Shown: positions 51,927-60,954, counted from the first letter of the stretch. The stretch: 64,000 nucleotides of DNA from Natronospira proteinivora (GCF_024170465.1 NZ_JALJYF010000001.1:310001-374000); one strand, 5' to 3'. Numbers and translations: made by a program. The notes: generated from the sequence alone by a model not told the origin.

Positions 51927-54900
51927 ATGTCCCCTTACGCCGAACTTCATTGCCTAAGCAATTTCAGCTTCCTGCGCGGGGCCTCCCATCCCGAGGAACT
52001 GGTTACGCGTGCGGCCAAGCTGGGTTACCGGGCGCTGGCTATTACCGATGAATGTTCTGTGGCGGGTTCTGTTCGAGCCCATCGGGCGGCTCTTGCTCAG
52101 GGCCTGCCCCTGATTCACGGCAGTGAGTTTCATCTCGACGATGGTCTTCGCTTTGTGGCTCTGGTCACGGACCGCACGTCATGGGGCCGGCTGTGCGCCC
52201 TGATCACCACGGGTCGGCGGGCTGCGGCGAAGGGGACGTATCGCCTGTCCAGCCAGGATGTGGCCGATAACGGCCTGGCGGGGTGCCTGATTCTCTGGCT
52301 ACCGGAGCGGACGCTGGACCTGGCCGCCCTGGCCTGGCTGAAGGGACAGTTCCCGGGCCGGCTCTGGATTGCCGTGGAGCTGCTGGCCGAAGGCGATGAT
52401 CGCCACCGCCGCGAGATCCTCATGGCCCTTGGCCGACGAGAGGGACTGCCTTGTGTGGCCGCCGGGGATGTGCACATGCATGTCCGTGGCCGCCGGGTGT
52501 TGCAGGATACCCTGACCGCGCTGAGACATCGTCTGCCTTTGTCCGAGGCCGGTCTGCGCCTTTTTCCCAGTGGGGAACGGCATCTTCGTCCCCGGCAGTG
52601 TCTGGCGCGGATGTATCCTGCTTCCCTGCTGGAGGAAACCGTTCGCATTGCCCGGCACTGTACCTTCAGCCTGGCCGAGCTGCGTTATGAATATCCCGCC
52701 GAGCTGGTGCCGTCCGGGGAAACTCCCACCACCCATTTACGCCGCCTGACCCTGGAAGGGCTGTACCGTCGCTGGCCCTCGGGAGTGGCCTTTCGCATAC
52801 GCCGGCAGATTGTTCGGGAGCTCAAACTGGTGGCCGAGATGGGCTATGAGCCTTTTTTTCTCACCGTCCATGACGTGGTGCGCTTTGCCCGTAGCCGCGG
52901 CATTCTCTGTCAGGGGCGGGGGTCGGCGGCCAATTCCATGGTTTGTTACTGCCTGGGTATTACCGAGGTGGATCCGGCTCGCCTGGAGGTGCTGTTCGAG
53001 CGTTTCATTTCCCGGGAGCGGGGAGAGCCACCGGATATTGATGTGGACTTTGAGCATGAGCGCCGCGAGGAAGTGATTCAGTATATCTACGGTAAATACG
53101 GCCGCCGTCGGGCGGCTCTGGCGGCCACAGTGATTACCTACCGGTCCCGTTCGGCGGTCCGGGATGTGGGGCGGGCCCTGGGGCTGGATCCAAGCCGGCT
53201 CGATCGCATGGCCACGGCCTTTCAGTGGTGGGATGGGCAGCAAGCCCAGGGGGCGTGTTTGCGGGAAGTGGGGGAAGACCCGGAGAACCCGGTGATCCGG
53301 TGCTTGATGGAACTGGTCAATTGCCTGGTGGGTTTCCCCCGCCATCTTTCTCAGCATGTGGGTGGCTTTGTCATCTCCCAGGGGCCGCTGCATGCCTTGG
53401 TGCCCGTGGAAAACGCCGCCATGGCGGCGCGTACCGTGATCCAGTGGGACAAGGATGATCTGGAAGCACTGGGGCTATTGAAGGTGGATGTGTTGTCCCT
53501 GGGTATGCTGACCGCCATCCGCCGCAGTTTTGACCTGATCGAACAATGGTGGGGACAGGGGCGGGGCAGGGGTTTGACCCTGGCCAATATTCCGGCCGAG
53601 GATCCCGCCGTCTACGACATGCTTTGCCGGGCCGACACCATGGGGGTTTTCCAGGTGGAATCCCGGGCCCAGATGAGTATGCTGCCCCGGCTCAAGCCCC
53701 GCTGTTTCTATGATCTGGTCATTGAAGTGGCCATTGTCCGCCCCGGACCCATTCAGGGGGACATGGTGCATCCCTACCTGGCCCGTCGGGATGGCGAAGA
53801 GACAATTGAATATCCCAGTGAGGAGGTCCGGGGTGTTTTGAAGCGGACCCTGGGTGTGCCCATCTTTCAGGAACAGGTCATGCAAATGGCTATCGTGGCC
53901 GCCGGTTTCACCCCCGGTGAGGCGGATCAGCTGCGCCGGGCCATGGCAGCCTGGAAGAAGCGGGGCGGCCTGGGCCATTTTGAGGATCGTCTGATCCAGG
54001 GCATGCGCGAACGGGGCTATTCCGAGGATTATGCCCGCCGGATCTTTCGCCAGATTCAGGGCTTTGGGGAATACGGCTTTCCCGAATCCCACTCCGCCAG
54101 TTTTGCCCTGCTGGTCTATGTGTCGGCCTGGCTCAAGTGCCATGAGCCGGCTGCCTTCTGTGCAGCTCTGCTGAACAGTCAGCCTATGGGCTTTTATGCC
54201 CCGGCCCAGTTGGTTCGGGACGCCCGCGAGCACGGCGTGGAGGTGCGTCCGGTGGATGTGTTGCACAGCCAGTGGGAATGCAGCCTGGAGCCGGGGGCCG
54301 GACAGGAACCGGCCCTGCGTCTGGGGCTGAATCGGGTCAAGGGTCTGTCCCGGGTGGCGGGGGAAAGGGTTGTCGCGGCGATTCGCGGTCACGATGAACC
54401 GCCCTTGAGTTTGGAGGCCCTGTGCGTGCGGGCTCGTCTGGACCGGCGGGCCGTGGATGCCCTGGCCGATGCGGGGGCCCTGTCCGGTCTCCTGGGCCAT
54501 CGTCACAAGGCCCGCTGGGCCGCCGTGGGGGTTGAGGCCCCCACACCCCTGTTTGGTGAAATGGCCGTGGCCGAGGCCACGCCCATGCTGGCCGTGCCTG
54601 CCGAGGGGGAAGATATCGTTGCCGACTATGGACGGCTGGGGCTCACGCTGGGCCGCCATCCCTTGGCCTTGTTGCGTGAGCAGATGGCGGCCCGAGGCGT
54701 CATGAAGGCAGCCCAGCTCTGGGAGCAGCCGTCCGAGAGTCTCGTCATTACGGCAGGGCTGGTCATTAACCGTCAGCGCCCGGGCAGTGCGAGGGGGGTG
54801 ACCTTCATGACCCTGGAGGATGAAAGTGGCATCATCAACCTGATCTGCTGGCGCAAACTGGCCGAGCAGTATCGCCCGGTGGTACTCAATGCCCGTCTGT

Positions 54901-55019
54901 TGCTGGTATCAGGCATCGTGCAGCGGGAATCGGGGGTTCAACATGTGATTGCCCGGCACCTGGAAGACTGGAGCCACTGGCTGGGCCGGTTGCAGACCCG
55001 GTCCCGGGATTTTCAGTGA
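51927..55019 (+). CDS. dnaE2: Error-prone DNA polymerase DnaE2
   Basis: DnaE2 is the damage-inducible C-family polymerase of the ImuA-ImuB-DnaE2 mutasome. The 1030-residue protein is shorter than replicative DnaE1. It starts with a PHP domain (YAELHCLSNFSFLRGASHPEEL). The polymerase core has SRGILCQGRGSAANSMVCY, PDIDVDFEHERREEV (catalytic acids), GLLKVDVLSLGMLTAI and PIFQEQVMQM. Near the end is an OB-fold (GLVINRQRPGSARGVTFMTLEDE). It has its own SOS box 16 bases upstream. It is separated from imuB by three genes, rather than directly following it as in many species. Confidence 0.96.
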   Translation: MSPYAELHCLSNFSFLRGASHPEELVTRAAKLGYRALAITDECSVAGSVRAHRAALAQGLPLIHGSEFHLDDGLRFVALVTDRTSWGRLCALITTGRRAAAKGTYRLSSQDVADNGLAGCLILWLPERTLDLAALAWLKGQFPGRLWIAVELLAEGDDRHRREILMALGRREGLPCVAAGDVHMHVRGRRVLQDTLTALRHRLPLSEAGLRLFPSGERHLRPRQCLARMYPASLLEETVRIARHCTFSLAELRYEYPAELVPSGETPTTHLRRLTLEGLYRRWPSGVAFRIRRQIVRELKLVAEMGYEPFFLTVHDVVRFARSRGILCQGRGSAANSMVCYCLGITEVDPARLEVLFERFISRERGEPPDIDVDFEHERREEVIQYIYGKYGRRRAALAATVITYRSRSAVRDVGRALGLDPSRLDRMATAFQWWDGQQAQGACLREVGEDPENPVIRCLMELVNCLVGFPRHLSQHVGGFVISQGPLHALVPVENAAMAARTVIQWDKDDLEALGLLKVDVLSLGMLTAIRRSFDLIEQWWGQGRGRGLTLANIPAEDPAVYDMLCRADTMGVFQVESRAQMSMLPRLKPRCFYDLVIEVAIVRPGPIQGDMVHPYLARRDGEETIEYPSEEVRGVLKRTLGVPIFQEQVMQMAIVAAGFTPGEADQLRRAMAAWKKRGGLGHFEDRLIQGMRERGYSEDYARRIFRQIQGFGEYGFPESHSASFALLVYVSAWLKCHEPAAFCAALLNSQPMGFYAPAQLVRDAREHGVEVRPVDVLHSQWECSLEPGAGQEPALRLGLNRVKGLSRVAGERVVAAIRGHDEPPLSLEALCVRARLDRRAVDALADAGALSGLLGHRHKARWAAVGVEAPTPLFGEMAVAEATPMLAVPAEGEDIVADYGRLGLTLGRHPLALLREQMAARGVMKAAQLWEQPSESLVITAGLVINRQRPGSARGVTFMTLEDESGIINLICWRKLAEQYRPVVLNARLLLVSGIVQRESGVQHVIARHLEDWSHWLGRLQTRSRDFQ

Positions 55020-55129
55020 GCCCGATGCGGATCGCCCCCTCAAATGGGGGATTGCTCCGGCGCGAGCCCGCCCATCAAGCTAGCTGGCATGATGATCCGA
55101 GGATAGAAACATTGACGGGAGATGGATGT

Positions 55130-55744
55130 ATGAGAGGACGGATGCGGGTATTGGCTATGACGGCGCTCATATTGCCCGGGCTTTGGGCCTGTGGTCATCT
55201 GGAAGACCAGCTGGACGAGGCCCAGGGGGATCTGGATCAGGCCGAACGGGAAGCCCGCCAGGAAGCTGAACGGCCGGAGCGTGAGGCGGAGCAGACTCGC
55301 CGGGAAGCCGAGTCGACCCAACGGGAAGCGGAAAGCGATGCCCGTGCCCCCGAAAGAGAGCTTGAGCGGCAAGAACGGGAGGCCCGCCATACCGCGGAAC
55401 GACCCGAGCGGGAGACACGCGCGCGACAGGAAGCGCTCGAACAGGAGATCCGGGAGCTGGAACAGGAACTGGAGCGTGAAGAGGCCGATGTCCGTCACCA
55501 GGCCGGCGCTCCGGAGCGGGAATTGGAATCACGCCAGCGCGAGGCCGAGCGTCTGCGCCAGGCACCTGAACAACGGCTGAACACGGTACAGGAGGAATTG
55601 GAGACCCGGGAGCGGGAGCTGGAACAGGCGACAGACCGCCCGGCTGCCGAGCGCCGTGAAATCGAACGCGAAATTGCCCAACTGGAACGGGAACAGCAGG
55701 AACTGGAAGCGGAAGTGGATCAACAGACCGGACAGGGTCGCTGA
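55130..55744 (+). CDS. Lipoprotein with long charged coiled-coil
   Basis: The 204-residue protein has a lipoprotein signal ending in GLWAC (C about 20). The mature part is almost entirely Glu/Arg/Gln/Ala, in repeats such as EREAEQTRREAE and ELEQELEREEAD. It should form a single long alpha helix or coiled-coil, about 180 residues long, anchored at the membrane. The ATG at 55130 follows GGGAG; longer frames have no support. No family is recognised. It may resemble Lpp-like or spacer proteins of the periplasm. Its composition makes homology searches prone to false hits. Confidence 0.6.
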   Translation: MRGRMRVLAMTALILPGLWACGHLEDQLDEAQGDLDQAEREARQEAERPEREAEQTRREAESTQREAESDARAPERELERQEREARHTAERPERETRARQEALEQEIRELEQELEREEADVRHQAGAPERELESRQREAERLRQAPEQRLNTVQEELETRERELEQATDRPAAERREIEREIAQLEREQQELEAEVDQQTGQGR

Positions 55745-55837
55745 ACCTCCCATTGAATCGTCTTTGGCGCAGGAAAGTCATAGCAGGCGGGTCATGGCGT
55801 AGCCATGATCCGCCTGCTGGCATCTGACTTAGTAACC

Positions 55838-56467
55838 CTAGCGGGTATGGAAAACGACAGGGACTTCCCCGGCGCTGGAGACATCCACTTCCAGGTCTTT
55901 GAGCAGGCCGTCCTTGATATTGTAAATCCAGCCATGGACTTGCAGAGGCTGGTCCTGCGCCCAGGCATTTTGCACGGTTGCGCTGTGCGCAAGGTTGCGG
56001 ACCTGGTTGATGACATTCAGCTCGCATAGTCGGTTGACCCGGGCGTCTTCATCCCCCAGGGCATCCACTTCCTCGGCATGGCGCAGGTAGATGTCTTTGA
56101 TGTTGCGTAGCCAGTTGTGGATCAGGCCATGATCCTTTGCTTCCAGCGCGGCCTTTACCCCACCGCAGGCATAATGGCCACACACCACCACATGCCGAAC
56201 CTTGAGTACGGCCACGGCAAACTGGATCACCGACTGGCAATTCATGTCGGTATGCAGCACCAAGTTGGCGATGTTGCGATGGACAAAAACCTCACCCGGC
56301 ATCATGCCGGTGATTTGATTGGCCGGTACGCGGGAATCGGAACAGCCAATCCATAGAATATCCGGCTTCTGTTGCGCGGCCAGACGGTCAAAGAATTCTG
56401 GATCCTTTTCGCGGACGGAATTGGCCCAATCCCGGTTTCGTTGGAATATTTCTTTTTGAAAGCTCAT
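55838..56467 (-). CDS. can: Beta-carbonic anhydrase
   Basis: This zinc enzyme interconverts carbon dioxide and bicarbonate. The 209-residue protein has ligands C42 (GCSDSR, with D44 and R46 as the catalytic dyad), H98 and C101 (CGHYACGG), as in E. coli Can. It ends the pdxH - alpha/beta hydrolase - can unit on the minus strand, overlapping the hydrolase gene by four bases, so it is translated together with it. Confidence 0.96.
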   Translation of the reverse strand: MSFQKEIFQRNRDWANSVREKDPEFFDRLAAQQKPDILWIGCSDSRVPANQITGMMPGEVFVHRNIANLVLHTDMNCQSVIQFAVAVLKVRHVVVCGHYACGGVKAALEAKDHGLIHNWLRNIKDIYLRHAEEVDALGDEDARVNRLCELNVINQVRNLAHSATVQNAWAQDQPLQVHGWIYNIKDGLLKDLEVDVSSAGEVPVVFHTR

Positions 56468-57345
56468 GGCTGGATCTCCTCGTGGAATTCCTCGATCAGG
56501 GGTAGCAGCTTGTCCGGTGCTTCGAAATTCGGCGCATGACCCAGTTTCCCCACCATGGTGCGGCGTTGTTCCGGCAGGGCACGCCGGAAGGCCGCTTCCA
56601 TGCGGTGACCGGCGATGGGATCTTCCGGGCCGGCCACTACCTGGAAGGGGCGTTGAGTTTCCTGCAGGCCCCGAATCCAGCGCTTGCCCCGGCGCATGAG
56701 TTCCTGATGGTAACGGGCATGGGCCGACCAGACGCGCCTGCCGCCATCCCGGGTCATCATCCGCCAGAGCCGATTGACCTCGGTGGGCGTGGGGCGGCTG
56801 TAAGGGCCTGACAGGTCATTGAGATAATCCCAGAACAGCTTTTTGGTGCCCAGATACTGGAAGAGTTCGCCAAACTGCATGGCCAGTAGTCGTTCCACCC
56901 GGGGGCGTTGAGAGAATTCGGCAAACAGGGGCGGATTGACCAGGAACAGACTGGCCGGGTCGATACGTGGATCACGGCCTTCCCGAAGACGTCCTTCCGC
57001 CCTTGCCATCAACTCAATACCGGCCATGGCGCCGATACCCTGACCCAGCACATGGAAGCGTTCGACAGAAAGTTCGGCCATGAGGCTTTCCAGGCGATCA
57101 GTATGGGCCACTACCGAGTAACGGGCATCCTTTGGCCGGTCGGAGTAGCCAAAGCCCAGCAAGTCCGGTATCACCATCCGGAACTGCCGACTCAGAGGCT
57201 CGACGAGCTTGTGCCAGCTCCAGGAGGCGCCGGCCATGCCATGCAGGCACAGCAGCACCGGGCCTTCGCCCTGTTCGTGGACGAAAACACGATGGCCGTC
57301 AATGTCGCGAAAGCCGTGTTGCTGATACCACTCGGAGGGTTTCAT
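56464..57345 (-). CDS. Alpha/beta-hydrolase-fold protein lacking the nucleophile
   Basis: This 293-residue protein has the full alpha/beta-hydrolase layout: oxyanion region LHGMAGASWSW, a strand-turn-helix at LGQGIGAMAG, an acid at D242 (GPEDPIAG) and the triad histidine H270 (LGHAPNFEAP). At the nucleophile elbow, G-x-Nuc-x-G reads G101-Q-G103-I-G105, so glycine replaces serine, aspartate or cysteine. It is thus probably not a hydrolase of the usual kind; it could bind a ligand or act through another residue. It sits between pdxH (21-base gap) and can (four-base overlap). Confidence 0.85.
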   Translation of the reverse strand: MKPSEWYQQHGFRDIDGHRVFVHEQGEGPVLLCLHGMAGASWSWHKLVEPLSRQFRMVIPDLLGFGYSDRPKDARYSVVAHTDRLESLMAELSVERFHVLGQGIGAMAGIELMARAEGRLREGRDPRIDPASLFLVNPPLFAEFSQRPRVERLLAMQFGELFQYLGTKKLFWDYLNDLSGPYSRPTPTEVNRLWRMMTRDGGRRVWSAHARYHQELMRRGKRWIRGLQETQRPFQVVAGPEDPIAGHRMEAAFRRALPEQRRTMVGKLGHAPNFEAPDKLLPLIEEFHEEIQP

Positions 57346-57366
57346 AAAAGCACTCGGTTCAAGGCC

Positions 57367-57978
57367 TCAAGGATAGAGTCGCTGAATCTGCCAATGTTCA
57401 CCGTCTTTCAGATAGACAATGCGGTCATGGAGTCGGAAGGCTCCATCGTCCCAGAATTCGATTTCCCGGGGAATCAGTCGATACCCACCCCAATGCGGGG
57501 GGCGTGGGATGGGATCATTGCCAAATTCTTCATCCAGCTGGGCGACCCGTTTGGATAATGTATCAGGGCTGTCCAGGGGGCGGCTTTGCTGGGAGGCCCA
57601 GGCCCCCAGCTGACTGCCCCGGGGACGACCGGCGAAATAGGCATCGGATTCCCGCTCGGCCACTTTCTCCACCTGGCCGCAGACGCGGATTTGGCGGCGC
57701 AGTTTGTCCCACCAGAAGAGCAGGGCCCCATGGGGATTCTCATGCAGTTCCCGGGCCTTGCGGGACGTGTAGTTGCTATAGAAGACAAAACCCCGACGGT
57801 CCCAGTGCTTGAGCAGGACAATGCGGTTGGAGGGGCGTCCTTGGGCATCGGCGGTGGCCAGGCTCATGCCGCTGGGTTCCTTCATGCCTGATTCCGCCTG
57901 GGCCTGGGCCCACCATTGGCGGAACAACTCATAGGGGTCATTGGGGATTTGGGACTCGTCGATACCGCTGCCACTCAT
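57367..57978 (-). CDS. pdxH: Pyridoxamine/pyridoxine 5'-phosphate oxidase
   Basis: PdxH uses FMN and oxygen to make pyridoxal phosphate, the cofactor of Kbl and many other enzymes. The 203-residue protein has PSNRIVLLKHWDRRGFVFYSNYTSRKA and the C-terminal signature RLIPREIEFWDDGAFRLHDR and ending QIQRLYP. The ATG at 57978 has GAGGAG seven bases upstream; a 13-residue extension is unsupported. It is the first gene of a three-gene unit with the hydrolase-like gene and can. Confidence 0.96.
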   Translation of the reverse strand: MSGSGIDESQIPNDPYELFRQWWAQAQAESGMKEPSGMSLATADAQGRPSNRIVLLKHWDRRGFVFYSNYTSRKARELHENPHGALLFWWDKLRRQIRVCGQVEKVAERESDAYFAGRPRGSQLGAWASQQSRPLDSPDTLSKRVAQLDEEFGNDPIPRPPHWGGYRLIPREIEFWDDGAFRLHDRIVYLKDGEHWQIQRLYP

Positions 57979-58045
57979 CGCTGGCTCCTCGTTCAGGTCA
58001 AAGACGCATGATCGCACCGAGAGCCGAATTCTACCTTGATTGTGC

Positions 58046-59308
58046 TCAGCTTTGGATTCTGCCGCGTTGTTTGTGGGTATGTGGTTTGGCCTCGGGTGAG
58101 GGCAGGGTGGTGGCCAGCAGGGCGGACAGCAGCACGAAGGCGGTGGCGGCCACCAGGCAGGCCACCATGCCCTGTTGTTGGTAGATCAGACCGGACAGCA
58201 GGGTACCCACCAGTCTGCCGGCCGCATTGGCCATGTAATAAAAGCCCACATCCAGAGAGACGCCGTCTTCCCGGGCATATTCCAGAATCAGCCAGGAGTG
58301 CAGGGAGGAGTTAATGGCGAACAGAAAAGCAAACAGGCTAAGCCCAATCATCAGGCTGGTGGCCGGATAGAGATCATGGGCCAGACTGACCGCCAACAGA
58401 CCGGGTGCGGCCGCCAGCAGCAGGGCCCACAAAATGGTAGCGCGTTTGCCGCGCCGGGCTGCGTCATTGCCCTGAAGTCGGACAAAACGGGGCGCGCCGG
58501 ACTGGATCAGGCCATAGAAGATAATCCAGCCCGCCATAAAGGCCCCGGTCTGGGTATGACTCCAGCCCAGCACCCCATGCAGGAAAACCGGCAGGGCCAC
58601 CACGAACCAGATGTCCCGGGCACCGAAGAGGAAGAAGCGTGCGGCCGAGAGAAAGTTCACGGCCCGGCTCTTGGACAGAATGTGCTTGAAGGGGGTCTTC
58701 TGCTTGGCTTGACCAATGCCTTTTTTCAGCAGCAACAGCGAAAGCAGCAGGAAGAGACCGATCCAAGCGGCCATCACCAGCATGCCGGCCCGAAATCCGA
58801 TGGTTGCCAGCAGGGCACTGCCAATGAAAAAACCAACCCCTTTCAAGGCATTCTTGGAGCCGGTCAGGGCCGCCACCCATTTGAACAGGCGGCCACTCTC
58901 ACCATTCGGCGCCAGGAGCTTGACGCTGCTCTTGGCGCTCATCTTGTTCAGGTCCTTGGCAATGCCTGACAGGGCCTGGGCGAGCATGACATACACCACG
59001 CTTAGCCAGGCGTCCGGGACGGTCAGCATCAACAGAGCCACAATCTGGATCAGCATGCCGGCATAGAGGGTGCGGTGGAGACCGAAACGGGCCCCGATCC
59101 ATCCCCCCAGCAGATTGGTAATCACGCCAAACAGCTCGTACAGCACGAACAACAGTGCCACTTCAAAGGGGGAGTAGCCCAGCTGATAGAAGTAGAGCAG
59201 CACCAGCATGCGCAGGGCGCCATCGGTGAGGGTGAATGACCAATAGGCCATGGTCACCACCATGTATTGGCGCAGGGCTTCGGGCAGTTGCTTGATGCGT
59301 TGGATCAT
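58046..59308 (-). CDS. arsJ: MFS efflux protein ArsJ (1-arseno-3-phosphoglycerate exporter)
   Basis: ArsJ exports 1-arseno-3-phosphoglycerate, which a partner GAPDH makes from arsenate. The 420-residue protein has 12 predicted helices and ArsJ family motifs such as YWSFTLTDGALRMLVLL, KDLNKMSAKSSVK and HSWLILEYAREDGVSLDVGFYYMANA. It appears complete. Its partner gene directly upstream (59318-59962) is a pseudogene lacking the catalytic cysteine segment, so the pathway as described cannot run from this locus alone unless another GAPDH supplies the substrate. Confidence 0.93.
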   Translation of the reverse strand: MIQRIKQLPEALRQYMVVTMAYWSFTLTDGALRMLVLLYFYQLGYSPFEVALLFVLYELFGVITNLLGGWIGARFGLHRTLYAGMLIQIVALLMLTVPDAWLSVVYVMLAQALSGIAKDLNKMSAKSSVKLLAPNGESGRLFKWVAALTGSKNALKGVGFFIGSALLATIGFRAGMLVMAAWIGLFLLLSLLLLKKGIGQAKQKTPFKHILSKSRAVNFLSAARFFLFGARDIWFVVALPVFLHGVLGWSHTQTGAFMAGWIIFYGLIQSGAPRFVRLQGNDAARRGKRATILWALLLAAAPGLLAVSLAHDLYPATSLMIGLSLFAFLFAINSSLHSWLILEYAREDGVSLDVGFYYMANAAGRLVGTLLSGLIYQQQGMVACLVAATAFVLLSALLATTLPSPEAKPHTHKQRGRIQS

Positions 59309-59317
59309 GGTTGCTAC

Positions 59318-59962
59318 TCAGGCAATACGTCGGGCCAGGTCCAGCATGCGGCAGACGTAGCCCGTTTCATTGTCGTACCAGGCCACCACCTTCAGCTGTG
59401 TGCCGTCCACCACCATGGTGGATTGGGCATCCACGATGGAGGAGCGCCTATCACCACGGTAATCGCTGGAGACCAGGGGACGATCCTCATAGCCGAGAAT
59501 CCCGGCCAGCGGGCCTTCATTGGCCGCCTTCAAGGCCTGGTTGACCATATATTCATCCACCGTCTGATTCAGCTCGAAGACCGCATCGGTCAGCGAGGCA
59601 TTGAGAATGGGGACCCGTACTGCCATGCCGTTGAGGCGACCCTTCAATTCGGGGAATATTTCGGTGATGGCCTTGGCCGAGCCAGTGGTGGTGGGGATGA
59701 GGTTTTCCCCGGTGGCCCGTGCCCGTCGAAAATCCTTGTGGGCCGAGTCGATGACCCGCTGGGTGTTGGTGGCATCGTGGATGGTGGTGATGGCCCCATG
59801 CCGGATGCCGAACTGTTCATGAATGACTTTCACCACGGGGGCCGATACCACTACATGATTGACGGTTTCAAGCCAGGGGGGAAGGCTGTCCTGGTCGCGA
59901 TACTGTCCGGAGCATTCCAGGGCCAGTGCCGCCTGGCAATCCTGGGTCAGGGCTTCAGCGAG
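59318..59962 (-). pseudogene. Arsenic-operon GAPDH, internally deleted and N-terminally truncated
   Basis: The intact C-terminal part carries [40 protein letters not shown] and [10 protein letters not shown] of the arsJ-linked GAPDH. The frame continues upstream through ALECSG to [13 protein letters not shown]. The family normally has about 40 more residues between the two AP-V stretches, including the catalytic SCTTNC; these are missing, in frame. Further upstream the frame meets a TGA at 59963-59965, and the NAD-binding N-terminus is absent. Recombination between the two similar AP-V coding stretches could explain the loss. A truncated start at GTG 59851 could still be translated, but cannot be a working GAPDH. 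Confidence 0.85.
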
Positions 59963-60162
59963 TCATGCTGGCTGAAACGGATCCGATGGGAGCTTCTTAG
60001 CTGATTGAACAGGCCTTCGGGGCAGGCCTCGGGGTTGCCGTCGCAGCAATCCTCGAAGAGATGGGCCATCAGGGCGTTCATGGTTTCCAGTCGGACTTGG
60101 TAGAGACGGCGACGCCCGTCCCGGCGATGGCGGATAAGCCCCGCCCGCCCTCGATGGATTCT
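59947..60162 (-). pseudogene. Remnant of an ArsR-family repressor gene
   Basis: On the minus strand, in a different frame from the GAPDH remnant, bases 60162 down to 59950 read RAGLIRHRRDGRRRLYQVRL, then ETMNALMAHLFEDCCDGNPE and a short tail to TGA (59947-59949). This is the C-terminal wing and tail of an ArsR-type repressor, including the vicinal cysteine pair. The HTH part is missing: the sequence begins right after the stop codon of the DUF1499 gene. It marks the former start of an arsR-gapdh-arsJ operon. Confidence 0.7.
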
Positions 60163-60954
60163 CTAGTCGCCGCTGTTATCGTCACTCTCTCCTAGTCGGG
60201 CCTCCATGCGGCTCCTGAATTGCCGAATTCGTTCCGCATTGGTTCCTACATCTGAGCGGCCCACCCGGGATTTGGAACGAATATCCAGCTCACTGCCATC
60301 CGTTGTGTCCCGAATGCGGATGACCACATCGTCCTTGAAACCAAACCAGCGAGTGGTGGCGGTAGCCTCGATGCGTCCTTCGCCGGCATCCACGCTCACC
60401 AATTCCCAGCCCATCTCCTGGCTCACCGTCACCGCCGTATCCATCACCATCTCCGGAGCGGTGGTGAACTGCAGGGTGTCGATATCTGGATAGGCCTCCC
60501 GTTGCTGTTCAGCGGTTTCCTCGCCGGAGTATTCCACCGGATTGGGGGCATCCTCGCGCAGAGGGGCGATATCCTGGAAAGCCGGTGGGTTGGTGGTATC
60601 GGTGGTAATGTCGTGAATCGGCGGCACCGAATCAGCCTTCTGCTGCCAGTTAAAGGGGATGGCGGCCGTGGTGGTGCCAAGAATAATGGCCAGGCCCGCC
60701 AGCACAATGGCGCGTCTTGTCTCACCCACGTAGAAAGCCAGGCCCAACACGGGCAGCCCCAGAAGGGCAATCAGCAGTCCGGCCCAGGCGGCATATCGCA
60801 GTAGGCTGAAAGCGGCGGACAACTCCAGCAGCTCAAAGCGGTAGCTGGGGCCGGCTGAGATCAGGGCAATGCCGGCGATCAGGCTGGCGAGCAGCAGCAG
60901 AGCAGCAATGGGGGGCAAGCGCTTTCGAATGGTGCTTAGGCGTGCCTTAAACAT
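60163..60954 (-). CDS. DUF1499 domain membrane protein
   Basis: The 263-residue protein has three hydrophobic helices (about 15-35, 50-72 and 80-103) followed by a DUF1499 domain (about 150-255). The domain has LQFTTAPEMVMDTAVTVSQEMGW, WFGFKDDVVIRIRDTTDG and SRVGRSDVGTNAERIRQF. The function is unknown. Its stop codon abuts the arsR remnant, so the deletion that removed the arsR start ends here. It reads in the same direction as the former ars operon. Confidence 0.88.
   Translation of the reverse strand: MFKARLSTIRKRLPPIAALLLLASLIAGIALISAGPSYRFELLELSAAFSLLRYAAWAGLLIALLGLPVLGLAFYVGETRRAIVLAGLAIILGTTTAAIPFNWQQKADSVPPIHDITTDTTNPPAFQDIAPLREDAPNPVEYSGEETAEQQREAYPDIDTLQFTTAPEMVMDTAVTVSQEMGWELVSVDAGEGRIEATATTRWFGFKDDVVIRIRDTTDGSELDIRSKSRVGRSDVGTNAERIRQFRSRMEARLGESDDNSGD

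Noticed and set aside
53475-54659. 394-codon frame antisense to dnaE2
   Set aside because: Shadow of the conserved dnaE2 frame, with no recognisable motif.
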